Assembly: GCA_944366945.1 (NCBI GenBank)
Contig: CALVWJ010000005.1
Location: 81,906-145,905, forward strand
DNA length: 64,000 nucleotides
Reading direction: 5' to 3'
Source of the DNA: an uncultured Clostridia bacterium
Lineage (GTDB): Bacteria > Bacillota > Clostridia > Christensenellales > CAG-138
Made by a program: the position numbers and the translations under genes. Shown here piece by piece: positions 63,406 to 64,000 of this stretch (its first letter is position 1; every line of letters starts with the position of its first letter). A model generated the notes under the pieces. The model saw nothing but the letters and a program-made list of their open reading frames with translations. It searched no databases and was not told the origin of the DNA.

Positions 63406-63601
63406 TCTAGGACGATTTCCTCCGCACGGCTGTGGATGCTGTTTTTACGGCGCACCCATTCCATTTGGTCAGCCGCTTTGAGTGCTTCGGTCACGCCCTC
63501 CTGCTTCGCCATAGCGGGAACGATGATTTCCATACGCTCGTTGCAGGCTTGGTCGATTTCGGACAGGTGCTTGAATAATGTACCCTCCACCACATAGTTG
63601 G
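63393..63601 (-). pseudogene. tnpV: TnpV, C-terminal half (split gene)
   Basis: From 63601 the minus strand reads TNYVVEGTLFKHLSEIDQA, ERMEIIVPAMAKQEGVTEAL and QMEWVRRKNSIHSRAEEIVL, the C-terminal signature of TnpV. The last few codons and the stop (63393) come from the IS256 end. It joins in frame with the N-terminal half at 48346-48500 through the shared CA dinucleotide, giving the stretch LYTNYVVEGTL that matches family TnpV. Confidence 0.8.
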
Positions 63602-63603
63602 TG

Positions 63604-63708
63604 ATGCTGGATGGAGTTCGACGGGTCATCCTTGCCGCCTTTTTCTTTGGTGTCCTCCACGGACAGTCTGCAATAAAGCGCTGTGATTTTGTCGGTTGCC
63701 CTTAACAT
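63604..63708 (-). pseudogene. Serine recombinase, N-terminal 35 codons (split gene)
   Basis: AAGGAGG precedes an ATG (63708) that gives MLRATDKITALYCRLSVED and KGGKDDPSNSIQH, with catalytic Ser in YCRLS. The frame then enters tnpV sequence. The rest of the gene lies at 46795-48343. The SD and start are intact, so a short peptide fused to out-of-frame tnpV could still be made. Confidence 0.85.
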
Positions 63709-63781
63709 ATTGTTGTCCTCCTTCGGTGGGGCAACTGCCTAAACAGGATTGGATTCTTGGTTTATATCAAGAGAAACGTCG

Positions 63782-64000
63782 TTACTCATCGGCGTCCTCC
63801 GTGATACCGTTTTTATCATCGGCAGCGTTCTGTTCCATGATGCGTCTGAGCTTCCTGTCGAGGGTTTCCGTACCCTCGTAGCTGCCGGTTACGGTGTATT
63901 CCGTGCCGCCGTGTTCCTCCACAATTTTGACGTCGGGCAGCCAAAAGGCGGACGGATTTTTCACAACAATGCTGCCCTTTTCATCGAAAGAAAACTCCCT
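63782..64000 (-). CDS. TnpW-like transposon protein (open at right edge)
   Basis: The C-terminal 72 codons of a small protein running off the window: SIVVKNPSAFWLPDVKIV, GGTEYTVTGSYEGTETLDRKLRRIM and an acidic tail. The TYxV-(x)n-ETxxxKxxRxI pattern resembles TnpW-type proteins encoded just before serine recombinases in Clostridial transposons. It is 73 bp upstream of the recombinase start on the same strand, so both belong to the resident element that was interrupted. Confidence 0.6.
   Translation of the reverse strand, partial: REFSFDEKGSIVVKNPSAFWLPDVKIVEEHGGTEYTVTGSYEGTETLDRKLRRIMEQNAADDKNGITEDADE

Larger units (their letters stand above)
48344..63603. mobile_element. 15.26-kb element integrated into a recombinase gene
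   Basis: Bounded by the TG dinucleotide at 48344-48345 and 63602-63603. Its ends are the N- and C-terminal halves of tnpV, which join in frame if it circularises. Its flanks are the two halves of a serine recombinase gene, which also join in frame. The interior holds a broken second recombinase, a catabolic operon with ABC importer, and an IS256-family insertion. No relaxase or conjugation genes are present. Codon use of the cargo differs from the host genes to the left. Confidence 0.75.

Noticed and set aside
62045..63415. 8-9 bp target duplication around the IS256 element
   Set aside because: The flanking bases differ and belong to two different genes, so no duplication could be identified.

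Overview
The window looks like chromosomal DNA of an anaerobic Gram-positive bacterium of the class Clostridia, probably a gut species. Supporting signs are the AddAB recombination nuclease, strong Shine-Dalgarno sequences, an LCP cell-wall ligase, LytTR and ECF regulators, many peptidases, and serine recombinases with tnpV/tnpW satellite genes. Genus cannot be read from the sequence. The host part is rich in GCGC-type codons. The cargo from about 50.5 to 61.9 kb uses CTG/GGC/ATC-biased codons, which suggests another donor.

Layout: 1-5.7 kb, addB (3' part), addA and a DUF362 ferredoxin. 6.0-10.1 kb, a restriction-modification island: an HNH nuclease converging on an operon of a ribbon-helix-helix protein and two m5C methyltransferases. 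One methyltransferase has an endonuclease III-type iron-sulfur motif at its N-terminus. 10.4-14.3 kb, tRNA-Thr(GGT), GNAT, AI-2E-family permease, udk, and an unknown gene divergent from an XRE regulator with paired operators. 14.7-28.1 kb, a peptide, lipid and nucleoside block: M24 aminopeptidase, three overlapping M42 peptidases, M19 dipeptidase, amidase, EamA exporter, nucleoside phosphorylase, acyl-CoA ligase with a CAT-fold acyltransferase, and M20D hydrolase. 28.4-46.7 kb, mixed single genes and small operons: CorA, TspO, TrmO, TIGR00300 ornithine cyclodeaminase, thioesterase, split chromate transporter, Hpt, LytTR pair, ECF sigma pair, flavin protein, LCP, M20 and MBL, with a dispersed intergenic repeat.

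46.8-64.0 kb is mobile DNA and the most interesting part. A resident serine recombinase gene is split. Its C-terminal coding part lies at 46795-48343 and its N-terminal part, with the catalytic serine, at 63604-63708. The 15,258-bp insert between them begins and ends with the two halves of tnpV. Joining the outer halves restores a 551-codon recombinase. Joining the inner halves restores a 121-codon tnpV. Both joins are in frame and share only the dinucleotide TG (CA on the coding strand). This is what conservative integration of a circle by a serine recombinase would leave.

The insert carries a catabolic operon: AroM, a PucR regulator, DUF917, N-acyl-D-amino-acid deacylase, a complete Dpp-type ABC importer, an M20 amidohydrolase, and the first codons of an M55 D-aminopeptidase. 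The M55 gene was cut off by a frameshifted IS256-family element. The probable role is uptake and hydrolysis of acylated, cyclic or D-amino-acid-containing small peptides.
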